Of a stretch of DNA of 51,920 bases, positions 32,103-42,702 are shown piece after piece (within the stretch, counting starts at the first letter, position 1; the number at the start of each line of letters is the position of its first letter). Source of the DNA: Scleroderma bovista (Eukaryota > Basidiomycota > Agaricomycetes > Boletales > Sclerodermataceae); contig JAYMGJ010000186.1 of assembly GCA_037178675.1 (NCBI GenBank), positions 1 through 51,920 of the forward strand. Reading direction: 5' to 3'. Made by a program: the position numbers and the translations under genes. Below the pieces are notes generated by a model. That model saw only the letters and a program-made list of their open reading frames with translations, was not told where the DNA came from and searched no databases.

Positions 32103-35100
32103 TGTTACATGTCACACGTCACACGTCACACTATTTGTTGTATATAAACAGTGTCCACCGCTTATATAATATAACAGCTCTTGACCAGCTACCGCTACCA
32201 TCTCAGGTTGTGCACTCCACCCAAACAGGTGAGTTGGAGTAGCAGTTCCTCTACATATATAGGTATTGCTTCAATAGGTTATGAGCCCCGTGAGCGCACT
32301 GTGTGCAGCAATACACCAGGCAGTGCTCCAGCTCCCTGAGCATCACTTTAACTAGCTTGACGCTGTGGACCACAGTGAGCTCCTAGCTGAGCCCCTGCAC
32401 AGCCACAAGGCGAAGTCGGTCGACGACTTGCGCCAGACAGTGAGCTCCTAGTTGAGCACCTGCATTGCCACAGGCGAAGCTCATCGATGACTTGCACCAA
32501 CCATGGCAAACATCGTCGACGACTTGCGCTGGCATGACCTAGTCATGAGTTAGCTGTTGACAGAAGTGCTTTCACTAGCACTCAGGTGTTTCTTCTTTTC
32601 TTGCTTGTCCGTTGTCGCATTCACTTGCTGACTCCGTTGACACCCAACAGAACATCACCATGTCCAGCGCTCTCAACAAGATGGTTCCCGTGTTCACTGG
32701 CTCCAACTGGCAGCAGTGGCACACTTCTATGCAGGCCTACCTCCGGGCACAAGGCCAATGGTACGTTTATTCGATGATGCAACCCGCTGCCGGTCACGAT
32801 GACTGAAAGGAGTGGGACGACAACACCAAGAGAGCGCTCGGTAACATCACCTTGCGCCTCGCCCCCTTGATCCAGGTCGCCGTCTCGAACCTTGACAGCG
32901 TTAAGGACATCTGGGACCACCTCAAGAAGAACTTTGGTGCCCCCAGTATCAGCTCTGCCTACGCCAAGCTTAGCAAGCTCCTGGCGACTACCATTCCCAC
33001 TGGCTCCCATCCCGCTCCTGCCATCACCAAAGTGCTTAGCCACTTCGCGTACCTCAAAGATGCTGGCTTCGAGTTCCCTGCCCCCGTGCAGGCAATGATC
33101 ATCCTCTGCAAGCTCCCTCCTACTATGGAGGTTGTAGCTCAGATACTCAGCCAAACGTCACCGGACGAGATCAAGAATCTGAAGCCCGACGGGATAGTCA
33201 AGGCCGCCACGCTCTCCTTTGAGCAGAAAGGCACCTCTTCGCGCGCCGGTGGTAAGGGCCCCCAGGCCAACAAGCTTAGCGCTGTGAAGCGCAAGCCGGC
33301 TGACCCCAAATTCGCCCAGCAGCAGCAGCAGCAGCCCCAGAGGCAGCAGCAGCAGCAAGGTGGGTCCAATGGTGGTATGAGCAGAAATGCTCCTGCCCAA
33401 GGACAGGGAGGCCGCACCCGACGTGGCAGCAAGAAGGCTCGCACTCGCCGCGAGAACACCCAACAAGCCGCCTTCGCTACATACGTCCACTACAATGGAC
33501 CAGAGCCCACCGTCGACCCTCGCGCCTTGGCCCACACTCCCGGTGCTGCCCACTATGGCCCCCCCACATTCAAAAATACCATCAAGGCCTTTGACTTGGC
33601 ACACCGCTTGGGGGTAGAACCCTCCTGCCAGACCATCTGCACCCTCGACCAAGTTGTGTCGTTGGCGAGTGCGAACCTGGACCAGCCCGAGGCCGGTCCC
33701 TCCTCGCTAAAGCGCCCTTGTCTTGAGGAGCGCATCACAATGTATGAGGAGGATGCCATCTCCTTGGGGGATGATGAACCCTTCGCCCACGAGCCTTTCG
33801 CCAACGACGAGTTCGATGAAATCGACGCGATTGTCCTCGACCGCTACAACGCGACGTCAATGGCGATGGGTGCGGAGGCCAGCCTTTTCAGGCAAGTACC
33901 TTCTGCATGCGTGCTGACCGACACTGACACGCTCCCTTTACATGTGCGCTTTACGCTGTCACTGTATATAGCAAGTAGTACCTACAATATGTCGTGTTGT
34001 GTCCCCTCAAGCAATGCATATATCTGTTCATGTCTGAATGATGCACGCTGTGCTGGCTGTAAGGGAAAAATGGTTGACGATAGCGAACTATCTGGTGCCT
34101 TCTGGCTCCTAGACTCTGGCGCATCACACCACTTCACCGGTGACATAGGCGATTTCGCCTCCTATAATGCGCTAAAGCGAGCACACTACGCCAAAACGGC
34201 TAATGGTGTAGCACTAATTGCTGGCATTGGCACGGTACTACTCCGGTGCCTAGACCACAACTCTGGGGATGAGAAAGTTATTACACTGACCCAAGTGCTC
34301 CATATGCCAGGCGCTACTGCACGCCTCATTTCTATGGGCGAAATGCTCCAGTGTAACTACAAAGTCACTGGCGATAAGAGAGGCATTAGCCTCACTCATA
34401 AAGCTGAACGCCTATGGTTTGGGCCAGACCCAGAAGACGATCGCAACATCATTTTTGGGATTAGATCTATCCCGATAATTAGATCCAATTACATCGCCTC
34501 CGTGAGCAAAGTCGATTATGACATTATGCACCAGAGATTCGGGCACCCCTCGAAGGAAGTACTCCGACGCGCGCAAAAGCATATGCAGCGCTTCCCGGAG
34601 ATCCACTTTCCAACTGAGGATTGTGTTTGCCCTGGATGTGCTCTTGGCAAGATGCCCAATCGAGCTTTCCCAGAGAACGAAAGACGTGCTTCCAAGCCCT
34701 TTGAGCTGGTGCACTCTGATCTCAAATCCTTCCCAGTTATGTCGTACTGGAAATTCAAATATGTTATCACCTTCTACGACGACTATACTTCTCACGCCTG
34801 GACTATGCCTCTTCGCTCCAAAGCTGCAGCGATTACGGCTGCCAAAGATTTCCTCGAAATGGTGTGCGTCCAACATGATACGCATGTCGTTGGATGGATG
34901 TCTGATGCCGGCGGAGAGTATAAATCTGATCTGTTTGATCGAGCACTCCTTGAGAAAGGAATTAAAATATACCAAAGTGCTCCAAGAACCCCCATGCAGA
35001 ATGGCCGTGCCGAGCATCTAGGGCGCACTCTCATGGATAAAGCTGAGTCTATGCGGCTGAAACCCGTGAGCCTCAATATGAGAGCATCCGCAACTGGTCC

Positions 35101-35570
35101 TACAAGGACATCGCTCGCTTACCCCAAGCTGAGCAGAAACTCTGGCGACTTGCTTGCCAAGAAGAGCTCGACGTGCTGCGAAAGCGCAAAGTCTTTGAGC
35201 TAGTTGACCGTCCCCGAGACCGGAAGGTCATAAAGAATTGATGGGTCTTCGACGTCAAGTCGGATGGCCACAAGAAAGCCCGCTTAGTAGTGAAAGGCTT
35301 CTCCCAGGTCGAGGGATTAGATTTCGACCAGGTCTTCTCACCAGTCATGCGCTTTGAAACAGTGCGCCTCATGCTTGCGCTTGCCGCACTTGAGAACTGG
35401 TATATCACTGGACTCAACATTCGGAGTGCCTACTTGTATGGCAAGCTCAACGAAGAGATCTACATGGAACAACCTGAAGGGTTTGCAGTTCCTGGGCAAG
35501 AGCGCAAAGTGCTCTGCCTCTGGCGTGCCCTCTATGGCCTCAAACAGGCTGGCCTAGCTTGGTGGCGCAC
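32103..35570 (+). mobile_element. Copia retrotransposon, 3' truncated by a Gypsy LTR
   Basis: The 5' LTR 32103-32273 begins TGTTACATGTCACACG and ends TTCA, with TATA-like tatataaac inside. The primer-binding site GGTTATGAGCCC is at 32277-32288, again matching the initiator tRNA-Met anticodon arm. The internal region encodes a Gag-protease-integrase-RT polyprotein. It ends abruptly at 35570 within RT, where a Gypsy LTR starts, so RNase H and the 3' LTR are absent. Confidence 0.85.
32660..35570 (+). pseudogene. Copia Gag-Pol polyprotein (broken)
   Basis: Starts MSSALNKMVPVFTGSNWQQW (Gag). TGA at 32804-32806 replaces an expected Trp (HDD*KEW). The frame continues through a Gln-rich and Arg-rich region, protease WLLDSGASHHFTGD, the GAG-pre-integrase zinc region (HQRFGHPSKEVL, CPGCALGKMPN), and the integrase core with D, D and E in HSDLKSF, SDAGGEY and NGRAEHLGRT. 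At about 35055 an internal deletion joins the end of the integrase core to a frame-shifted pre-RT segment (WRLACQEELDVLRKRKVFEL). TGA at 35239-35241 lies where Arg is usual (KN*WVFDVK). RT follows: KARLVVKGFSQVEGLDFDQV, FSPVMRFETVRLMLALAA, LYGLKQAGLAWWRTV. RT is cut before its YVDD motif. Confidence 0.85.
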
Positions 35571-36170
35571 TGTTAAGTCCGGGTCTACTCCAGTAGGGGG
35601 TCCGGTCAAGTCCGGACGAGCGCGGACGAAGGAAGAGGGCAGAGGGCTGGACGAGGGATTAGTCCGGCCGGAGTTGGTGACCGCTTGAATTCAACGACTA
35701 AGGATAACGAGCGTTGATCCCTTGCGTAGGTTCCGGTCAAGAAGGGGAGACAGAGACAGAGACGGAGACAGGCAAGATCAGGAGTAGAGACTATGGTTGA
35801 TTTCAGACTGAGGTGTACAAGGTAAACTAGAGGGTACTTATACTAAGTAGAACTAGGGTCGAGTACATACGGTGACAAGTAAACAACCTAATAGCGGACA
35901 AGGGATGACCGGAGTTAGGACTAGGTCAGGACCGGTGAAAATGCTACAAGGTATAGGATATATCGAGTTCACGGAGAACTCACGTCAAGGCAGGGTAAAC
36001 GGCGAAGTGTGGTAACAAGCGAATGGAGCATAGACCAAGGGTCGTGCTTAACGGAAGGTTATCTGTGTGAGCGCAACCGGAGTAGGAGACGAGCGACCGG
36101 AGTAGAGCTGTAGAGCTGCGACGCGACCGGAGTGACCGGATAAGGCCTGGAGTTGGGCATGGTCGTAACA
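35571..36170 (-). repeat. Gypsy 3' LTR (600 bp)
   Basis: On the plus strand it begins TGTTAAGTCCGGGTCTACTC and ends CATGGTCGTAACA, so on the minus strand it runs TGTTAC...TTAACA. It matches the 42703-43343 LTR over its full length except for a 41-nt segment found only in the other copy and scattered substitutions. The polypurine tract lies at about 36171-36184. Confidence 0.93.
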
Positions 36171-36335
36171 GTATCCCCCTTTTAGGGGCCGAACCCATGA
36201 GGCCCCAATGAGGCTGTCGTGTGGTCGCCTAGAACAATGCGGAGTCCGGAGTGATTGTCTGAGTACGAAATTTGGATCTATAAAGATCAAACCAGTTCTT
36301 GCTTTTACCCCCAGTTTCCTGCCATTAATCCAAAC

Positions 36336-37311
36336 ATGTCGAACACTGCTAAGTCCACCACCCCCACTGTTCCCTCTGCGGTCGAGTCCAAGGACTGGAC
36401 CAAGGTGTCAACACCGGAGCTCCAGTCCGGTAGCGAAGATGAGGTGTCCGTCCTTGATGCCAAAACAAAGGAGAGGCGTCGACGCAAGCAGGTCAAGAGA
36501 GAGGAGAAGCAATGCCGGGAAGAGGCGGAGCGACGAGCACGAGAGGAGGCGGAACGCAAGGCGAAAGAGGAGGCGGAGTGCCAGGTGCGCGAGCAGGCGG
36601 AGAAGGAACAAGCGGAGGTGCAGTGAAGGGCTGCAGAGGTAGCGGCGAGGCAGAGAGCGATGGCGCAGGAGGCGTCGAAGAAGAGAGCGAGGGAAGAGCC
36701 GGAGGCGGGTCCGAGTGGAGACCAGAGCGACAATGTCCGGTAAGTATTTTTTTTTCTTTTTTTAATTTTATTCCCTTGTTACTTTATTAATTTTTTGGCA
36801 GGTGTATTCGCTGTGCGAAGCACAAGGCCAAGTGCGAACGAGACCCGGAAAAACCCAAGCAGCACGCGTGCATAAAATGCTCAGGGCTCAAGGAGCGGTG
36901 TGAGTGGCCGGAGGTGGGTGGTCCGGGTCCGGTAGGGGATAAGGGGAAGGGCAAAGCGAAGGAGAAGGAGGTGGCGACGTCACCGCGAGGAGGCAAGAAG
37001 CGCAAGAAGAAGAAGACGGCGGCGAAGGTTGCCGACGACGACAACATCGTCGAAGTACCGGGGCCGTCGAGGAGATGACCGGGCAGATGCGCCGGGTCGC
37101 AGACGCCACTCACTCGGTGGCGAGGGGAAACGAGCGGCTGACGGCCAGCCTCGAGACTTTTCTTGAGGAGTGTCGTTTCTTTACGGTGCCCTGGGATGAG
37201 GACGAGGAGTCGGAGGACAGCGAGGCGGAGGTCAACCCGGAGGAGGTCGAACAAGAAGTCCAGGGGCTCCATGAGGAGCAGGAGAACACTGGCAGTGGTG
37301 TGCCGGAGTAG
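36336..37311 (+). pseudogene. Antisense Zn2Cys6 zinc-cluster gene carried by the Gypsy element
   Basis: Plus-strand gene in an otherwise minus-strand retrotransposon. Exon 1 (36336-36739) starts MSNTAKSTTPTVPSAVES and has a long charged K/E/R helix, probably a coiled coil. TGA at 36624-36626 fits CGA to TGA. The intron 36740-36801 has GT-AG ends and a poly-T tract. Exon 2 encodes CIRCAKHKAKC, 11 residues, then CIKCSGLKERC: spacing C-x2-C-x6-C-x11-C-x2-C-x6-C, exactly the fungal Zn2Cys6 zinc cluster. Basic runs follow (KKRKKKKT). After a stop at about 37076 the neighbouring frame continues with a helical, very acidic C-terminus (ASLETFLEECRFF, DEDEESEDSEAE) to 37311, so there is probably a frameshift or an unseen intron. 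Likely a nuclear DNA-binding protein; role unknown. Confidence 0.7.
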
Positions 37312-37477
37312 GTGGTCCGGTCTGGACTCCTTGTAAATAGAAAATGTAATTTAGTTTTACTTTTTTTGTTTTATAGAGAAAAGTGGCTGGATTTGAGAGT
37401 GAGTGATATTACAGAGTGAAACGGATAGGGGAAACAGATAAAAGAAACGGATAAGAGAAACAGAGACGAGAGTAATA

Positions 37478-40400
37478 CTACATGGACGCGAGTGGTCCGG
37501 GTTTGTCCGGGTACCGGACATGGTAATCTTCTAAGAGTTCCGTAGTGTTGCCAAGTTCAGTGGCGAGAAGCCATGACGTTTCTTCGTCAGTTCCTTCGTA
37601 ACCGGACCAATGCACCAGGTACAATAGCTTGCACAATCTGCGTTGACGATCAACCTTGGAGTCAAGGATCTCAGAGATCTCGAACTCCGGTTCACCATCT
37701 ACTTCGACCGGTGGCGGAGGAGGTTGTATCCGGTCCGGTATGGTGTTGGGTGTGGCCGGTTCGAGTTGGGAGACATGGAAGACGGGGTGAACTGCGCGCA
37801 TGGAATCTGGAAGACGGAGCGTAAAAGAGAGGGAGCCTACTTGCGCGATGATAGTGTAGGGCCCCAGGTTCTTCTCTGATAGCTTTTTGGATGGTCATGT
37901 TGACTGGAAGTATTTGGCTTTTACGTACACTTGGTCGCCAACTTTGAAGTCCGGTGCCGGAGTACGTTTGGCATCAGCCGGACCTTGGTAGCGAAGTTGC
38001 GCGTTGGCCATTTCTTCTTGAAGATATTGATGTAGTGACTCGAGGTTGACTGCGTAGTCACGAGCCCGTGCAGAGGTCATATCGCGCTCCGGATAGACGG
38101 AGATGTTAGGATGATAACCTTTGTTAGCGAAGAATGGAGAGACTCCGGTGGTAGCACTAGGTGCGTTGTTGTATGCAAACTCCGCCAATGGGAGTAAGTC
38201 CGCCCAGTTGTCCTGCTGGTAGTTGCAGTAGATGCGGAGGTACTGTTCCAGTGTCTGGTTAGACCGCTCTGTCTGGCCATCGCCCTCCGGGTGGTAACCG
38301 GAGGTGAAGTGGAGGCGCATGTCGAGGGCCTTTCCGAGTGACCGGAAGAAGTGAGAGACAAACTCTGTACCGCGATCTGAGGTGACATGGGCGGGAACAC
38401 CGTGCTTGGAGAATATGTGGAGCAGGAAGAGTTTTGCAAGCTCCGGGCTAGTGATGGTGTCGTGAGTAGGAATGAAAATGGCTTGTTTAGAAAGCCTGTC
38501 TACTACGACCAGGATGGCTGTAAAGCCGGTGGATGAAGGGAGTTGCTCTATGAAGTCCATCGAGATGGAATTCCAGGGCTTCTCCGGTACGGGAAGCTGT
38601 TTCAGCAGCCCGTAGGGTCTATGGTGCGGTGTCTTAGCTCTTGCGCAAGAAGTACAGGACCGGATGTAGTCTTTGATGAAGGTCCGGAGACCAGGCCAGG
38701 TATACTCACGCTGGATTAGTTCTAGAGTCCAGTTTTGCCCAAAGTGACCAGCGAGTGGGTGATCATGTCGATACCGGAGAACCCGGAGATGGAGGTCATC
38801 CAAGTCCGGTACATATATACGACCGTCTAGTCGAAGGAAACCAGCCTCGTCGGTGGACCAGCGAGAGTCCGGTGGATCTGCGAGGTGGACCTGGGCAATG
38901 GGATCAGAGGGTAGTGCAGAGAGGATGTCGCTGTGGAGTGTTTCCACGTCCATGATTGCGACTGCACAGAGGACCGGAAACTCTAGATAAGTAGCGCGAA
39001 GAGAGTTAGAGAGTTGTTCTTGAGTGAACACCGGCCTAAGGTTTTGGGGGTTGACCCGGGCGTAGCCGCTATCCCCCTCTTTGGGGTAGACGTCCCATCA
39101 TCTAGTGAGAGCGTCGGGCTTGGCACCGAGCTTACCAGGGCGGAAGTGAATGACAAGATTAAATTGTGATAAAAACTCGGACCACCGGGCTTGCCGGCAG
39201 GAAAGTACCTTTGAGGTGGAGAAATACTCGAGGTTTTTGTGGTCCGTGATGACATCTATAGGAGAGGCGGAACCTTCAAGGTAGTGGCGCCAGTTCCGGA
39301 ATGCTTTGAAGATAGCAAGTAGTTCCTTATCGTGGGTGTCGTAGTTTAACTCCGGAGCAGTCAAGGTCTGGGAGTAGTATGCGACCGGACGAATCTCTCT
39401 GTCGGCGCAGGTGATAGACAAGATGCCAGCGACAGCGTAGTCGGAGGCGTCAGTTTCCACAATAATAGGGGTATCCAGAATGAAATGGGTGAGGATAGGC
39501 GCAGTGGTGAAGGCATGCTTCAGCGCGTTGAAGGAGCATCGACAGTCGTCGGAGAAGTTCCAAGGGGCATCCTTCCGGGTGAGTTGGGTAAGGGGGACCA
39601 CGATGTCGGAGTAGTTAAAGATGAACTGGCAGTAGAAATTGGCGAAGCCTAGGAAGGACTGGATGTCCTTTACCTTTCGAGGTTCAGGCCAGTCGGAGAT
39701 GGTCTGGATTTTGTCCGGAGACATAGTTAGACCATCAGGAGATAGGCGGTAGCCAAGATACTCTACCGAGTCTGAGTGGAACTCGCATTTCTCCAGTTTG
39801 GCGAAGAGGCCATGCAACCGGAGATGGCGGAGTACTTCCCGGACGTGCTGCTGGTGGGACTCCATATCCTCGGAGTAGATGAGGATGTCATCGAGGTACA
39901 CGACGACGCAGACATCCAGCATGTCAGCAAAGATGGTGTTGACAAAGCACTGGAAGGCTGCAGGGGCATTAGTGAGGCCAAAGGGCATTACTAACCACTC
40001 GTAAGACCCATAGCACGTACGGAAGGCGGTCTTCCACTCATCGCCTGGAGCAATCCGGACTAGATGGTATGCGTGCCAGAGGTCGATCTTCGAGTAGATC
40101 TTAGCACGGCTTGGGGAGTCTAGTAGGTCAGAGATTAGGGGGAGTGGATAGCGATCCTTTTTGGTGATTTTGTTTAGGCCTCGGAAGTCAACGCAGAGGC
40201 GGAGTGAACCGTCCTTCTTTTTTACGAAGAGGACCGGAGCAGCATGGGAGGAAGCGGTAGGACGGATGAAACCTGTATTAAGATTCTCGTCGATGAAGGT
40301 CCGGAGAGCAGAGAGCTCAACCAGAGACAGTGAGTAGAGAGTTCCCAGAGGAGGGGAGGTACCTTCTTCAAGGTCGATCTTCAAGTCGTAGTCGCGATGC

Positions 40401-41203
40401 GGGGGAAGTTCAGAGGCCTTCGCCTTACTGAACACATCCACATAATCGCGGTACTCCGCAGGGACGATGTCCAAGTCCGGCAGAGTAGAGGCGGAGGAAG
40501 AACGAGCCTTTGCTGTGTCAGAAGGACGCAGCTGAAGTTGGTATTTGGTGGATCCTTCTAATTTGCACGCACGCACGAATGCGGCTGCGTTAATCAGAGA
40601 GATGTGGGGAGGGGTGCAAACCGGAGTGTCGACAGATGGCGCGAGGCCGGGGTCAGATTGGCCGGAGAGGCCGGAGACAGGGTTACCGGACTGAACCGGA
40701 GAGGGAGTCGACGGGGGCGCTAGCAAACTTTCTGCAAGTGTTCGGAATGTTAAACTGCTCAATACCCAGTCAATCAACGGATTGTAGCGGGTGAGCCAGT
40801 TATGTCTGAGAACAATTTTGCATTCAGAATCCAGCGGAGTTAGGTAAAAGGTCATGGGGGTGACATCACCAGATGCGGGGAACTTCACTGATAGGTCGAC
40901 GGCTTGAGTAATTACAAAATTCGAGGTACCGTCGAAAAGCTGGAGTACAATCGGGGAAATGGAGTAAGTGAGGAGAGAGTGTCCGAGAGCATACTTGGTA
41001 TCTACAAAGCAGTGCGTGGAACTGGAGTCCACAAGCGCACGGAGTTCTGGTAAATTGTAAGACAAGAGGAAAACATGGGGAATAAGGGAATTAGGATCGT
41101 AAAGAGCGGACGCGTTGAGGCGAGCCTCCTTGGGTGCACTTCTGGAGTCAACGCAGCTCGCCGGTTGTGCGGAGGTCCGGGAGCTGCTTACCCTTTTTTT
41201 GAC
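37478..41203 (-). pseudogene. Gypsy Pol polyprotein (protease-RT-RNase H-integrase-chromodomain), two stops
   Basis: One continuous minus-strand frame from the slippery site at 41200 to TAG/TGA at 37478, except for TGA at 39098-39100 and TGA at 37895-37897. The protease motif reads ALVDSSSTHCFVD where the active site should be D-S-G (a G-to-A change). RT is complete: LRLCVDFRGLNKITKKDRYP, MPFGLTNAPAAFQ and the catalytic VVYLDDILIYS. RNase H: VETDASDYAVAGIL. Integrase: H-H-C-C zinc finger (HDHPLAGHFG ... CTSCARAK), then the catalytic D, D, E in SMDFIEQLP, TSDRGTEFV and the GYHPEGDGQTERSNQ region. The C-terminus is a chromodomain (FEISEILDSKVD, YLVHWSGYEGTDEETSW), which in this group steers integration to chromatin. 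Unusual YCQFIFNYSD for YRRFI.NYSD fits further C-to-T decay. Confidence 0.92.
41153..41200 (-). promoter_or_regulatory. Predicted -1 ribosomal frameshift cassette at the gag-pol junction
   Basis: Read on the minus strand, gag ends TCA AAA AAA GGG TAA. The A_AAA_AAA heptamer (41194-41200) is a canonical slippery site in the gag frame, and the pol frame is exactly -1 to it and open from here on. Six nucleotides downstream (GGGUAA) begins a stem-loop: GCAGCUC plus CCGG pair with CCGG plus GAGCUGC (11 bp, one bulged C, 12-nt loop; plus coordinates 41153-41187). A fixed spacer of 6 nt and a G/C-rich stem are the usual arrangement. A GT-AG intron (GTAAGC follows GG) is the alternative reading. Confidence 0.7.
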
Positions 41204-42633
41204 TCAGAGTTGGCACCCGAGTTAGTAGAGTCCGTCTTACCGGACTCAGCAGCGATGGCCGCAGCACAAGCCTTGGCCTTTTTGGTCTTCTTAGGACAGT
41301 TGTCCACAAAGTGACTGGTCCCTCCGCAGAACATGCAGAGGTTGTTGTCCAGACGCCTTTTGTGTTCGTCTGCGGTTAGCTTCCCGTCCTTACCAAGCTT
41401 GTTGGTTAGGTCCGGTCTGGAACTGGAGGAGGACTGGTTGCTGGTCGTCTTGGACGAGCCAGAGGTTTTGGCGGATCTGGGGGAGTTGCTGGTCTTGGCC
41501 TGACCGGGCTTGGGGGTGTTGCCTCCAGAGTTGGAGGGCTTGGTTGGGGATGAGGTGGACTGGGTCTTTGTCGTACGAGAGATCTCGTCTTTGCGCTCCC
41601 AATAGCGCACGTCGATCTCTTGACAAAGGGCCCTAAGCCCATGTAGAGTCAGGGGCTTCCCAACTTGAGCTATCTCGTCCTTGAGGCGATCCGGGAGACC
41701 GGAGTAGAATAGGTGGTGGAGCACGCCATCTCCGTAGTCCTGGACCTGGGAGGCGAGTCGGTTGAAGTCCATGATATACCGCGTAACACGGTGTGCATCC
41801 TTCATCCGGAGATGCTCGAGCTGATGTTCAGCATCAGCGATGGGGTCGTGAGGTCCAAAGGTGTTCTAGAGCTCAGCGACAAAGTGGACCCAACTGTCCA
41901 TCCAGAGTGGACGGTCAGCCGGATCGCCGGAGTGCAGTAGGTCCAGTTCGAACCATTCTAGGGTCATCCCTTTTAGATATGATTGGGCGAAAGTTACCTT
42001 TGCCCTATCAAGGCGGAATGCCTTGGCTCGATCCTGGAAACAGAGCTCACACTGGACCAAGAAGGTCCTGAGCTTTTTTGGGTCCGTACCGTCGAAGGTG
42101 TCCGGTTCATGGACTTTGGCACGGGAGGAAGAGGCGTCATTGGTCCGGCAGGAGGAGCGGGAGAGGCGATTGACGGCGACTGCTAAGTTTTGGAAAACAG
42201 CTAGGCTAGGGTCTAGCTCATCCATTGCGTCGACGAAGTCGTTGTCGTCATCGTCATCATCGTTGTCGCCATCTCCGGGGTCGTCCGGATCAGGTCCAGG
42301 TCCATCCTTGGGGCCAAACCACTGGTGACGGGCAGGTTCGCGACGGTCCGGAGTGGGGTCGCGGCGGTAGGGGAATCGATCACCAGAAATGGATTCATGG
42401 TGACCAAAGTCCACAGAACCACGAAGGCTCTGGGATGCAGCATCTCGACGCGGAGTCAAAGGCACTGTTGGGTTTCGAGCTGTAAAGCTCCGGAATTGGC
42501 TTACGGAAGCCGGAGGTTGCCTGCGGTTAGACAGGGCTTGTTGGGCAGCAGAGAGATGGAGGTCGTCTACTGCACCTGCTTCCTCAGCAAGTGCTGCAGC
42601 GGTACGAGCACAAGAGCGCGTAGTCATAGTCAT
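41188..42633 (-). pseudogene. Gypsy Gag, one in-frame TAG
   Basis: Starts MTMTTRSCARTAAALAEEAG at 42633. An acidic segment (PDDPGDGDNDDDDDDND) precedes the capsid-like Gag region (FDGTDPKKLRTFLVQCELCF, FAQSYLKGMTLEWFELDLL). TAG at 41866-41868 (VAEL*NTFGPHDP) is in frame with the rest and fits CAG to TAG. The C-terminal part has AEHQLEHLRMKDAHRVTRYI, a Ser/Thr/Pro-rich linker and one CCHC zinc knuckle, CMFCGGTSHFVDNC. It ends at TAA 41188-41190 just after the slippery heptamer. Confidence 0.88.
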
Positions 42634-42702
42634 AAGAAATAGAAGCTAGTTTGTGTACGGGGTATGGAACAGTGAACCCACACAAGTGTGAGTCTGAAAT
42701 AC

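Noticed and set aside
32621..33652. Minus-strand ORFs (177 and 164 aa) opposite Copia Gag
   Set aside because: Shadow frames of a clearly coding plus-strand polyprotein with high GC at third positions.
36305..36733. 142-aa Ala/Ser-rich minus-strand ORF at the 3' end of Gypsy
   Set aside because: Reverse frame of the charged coiled-coil exon of the antisense gene, whose splice sites and zinc cluster support the plus strand.
42661..42702. Conventional tRNA primer-binding site for Gypsy
   Set aside because: No TGG start follows the LTR on the minus strand. Self-priming or another primer is possible, but nothing in the sequence decides it.
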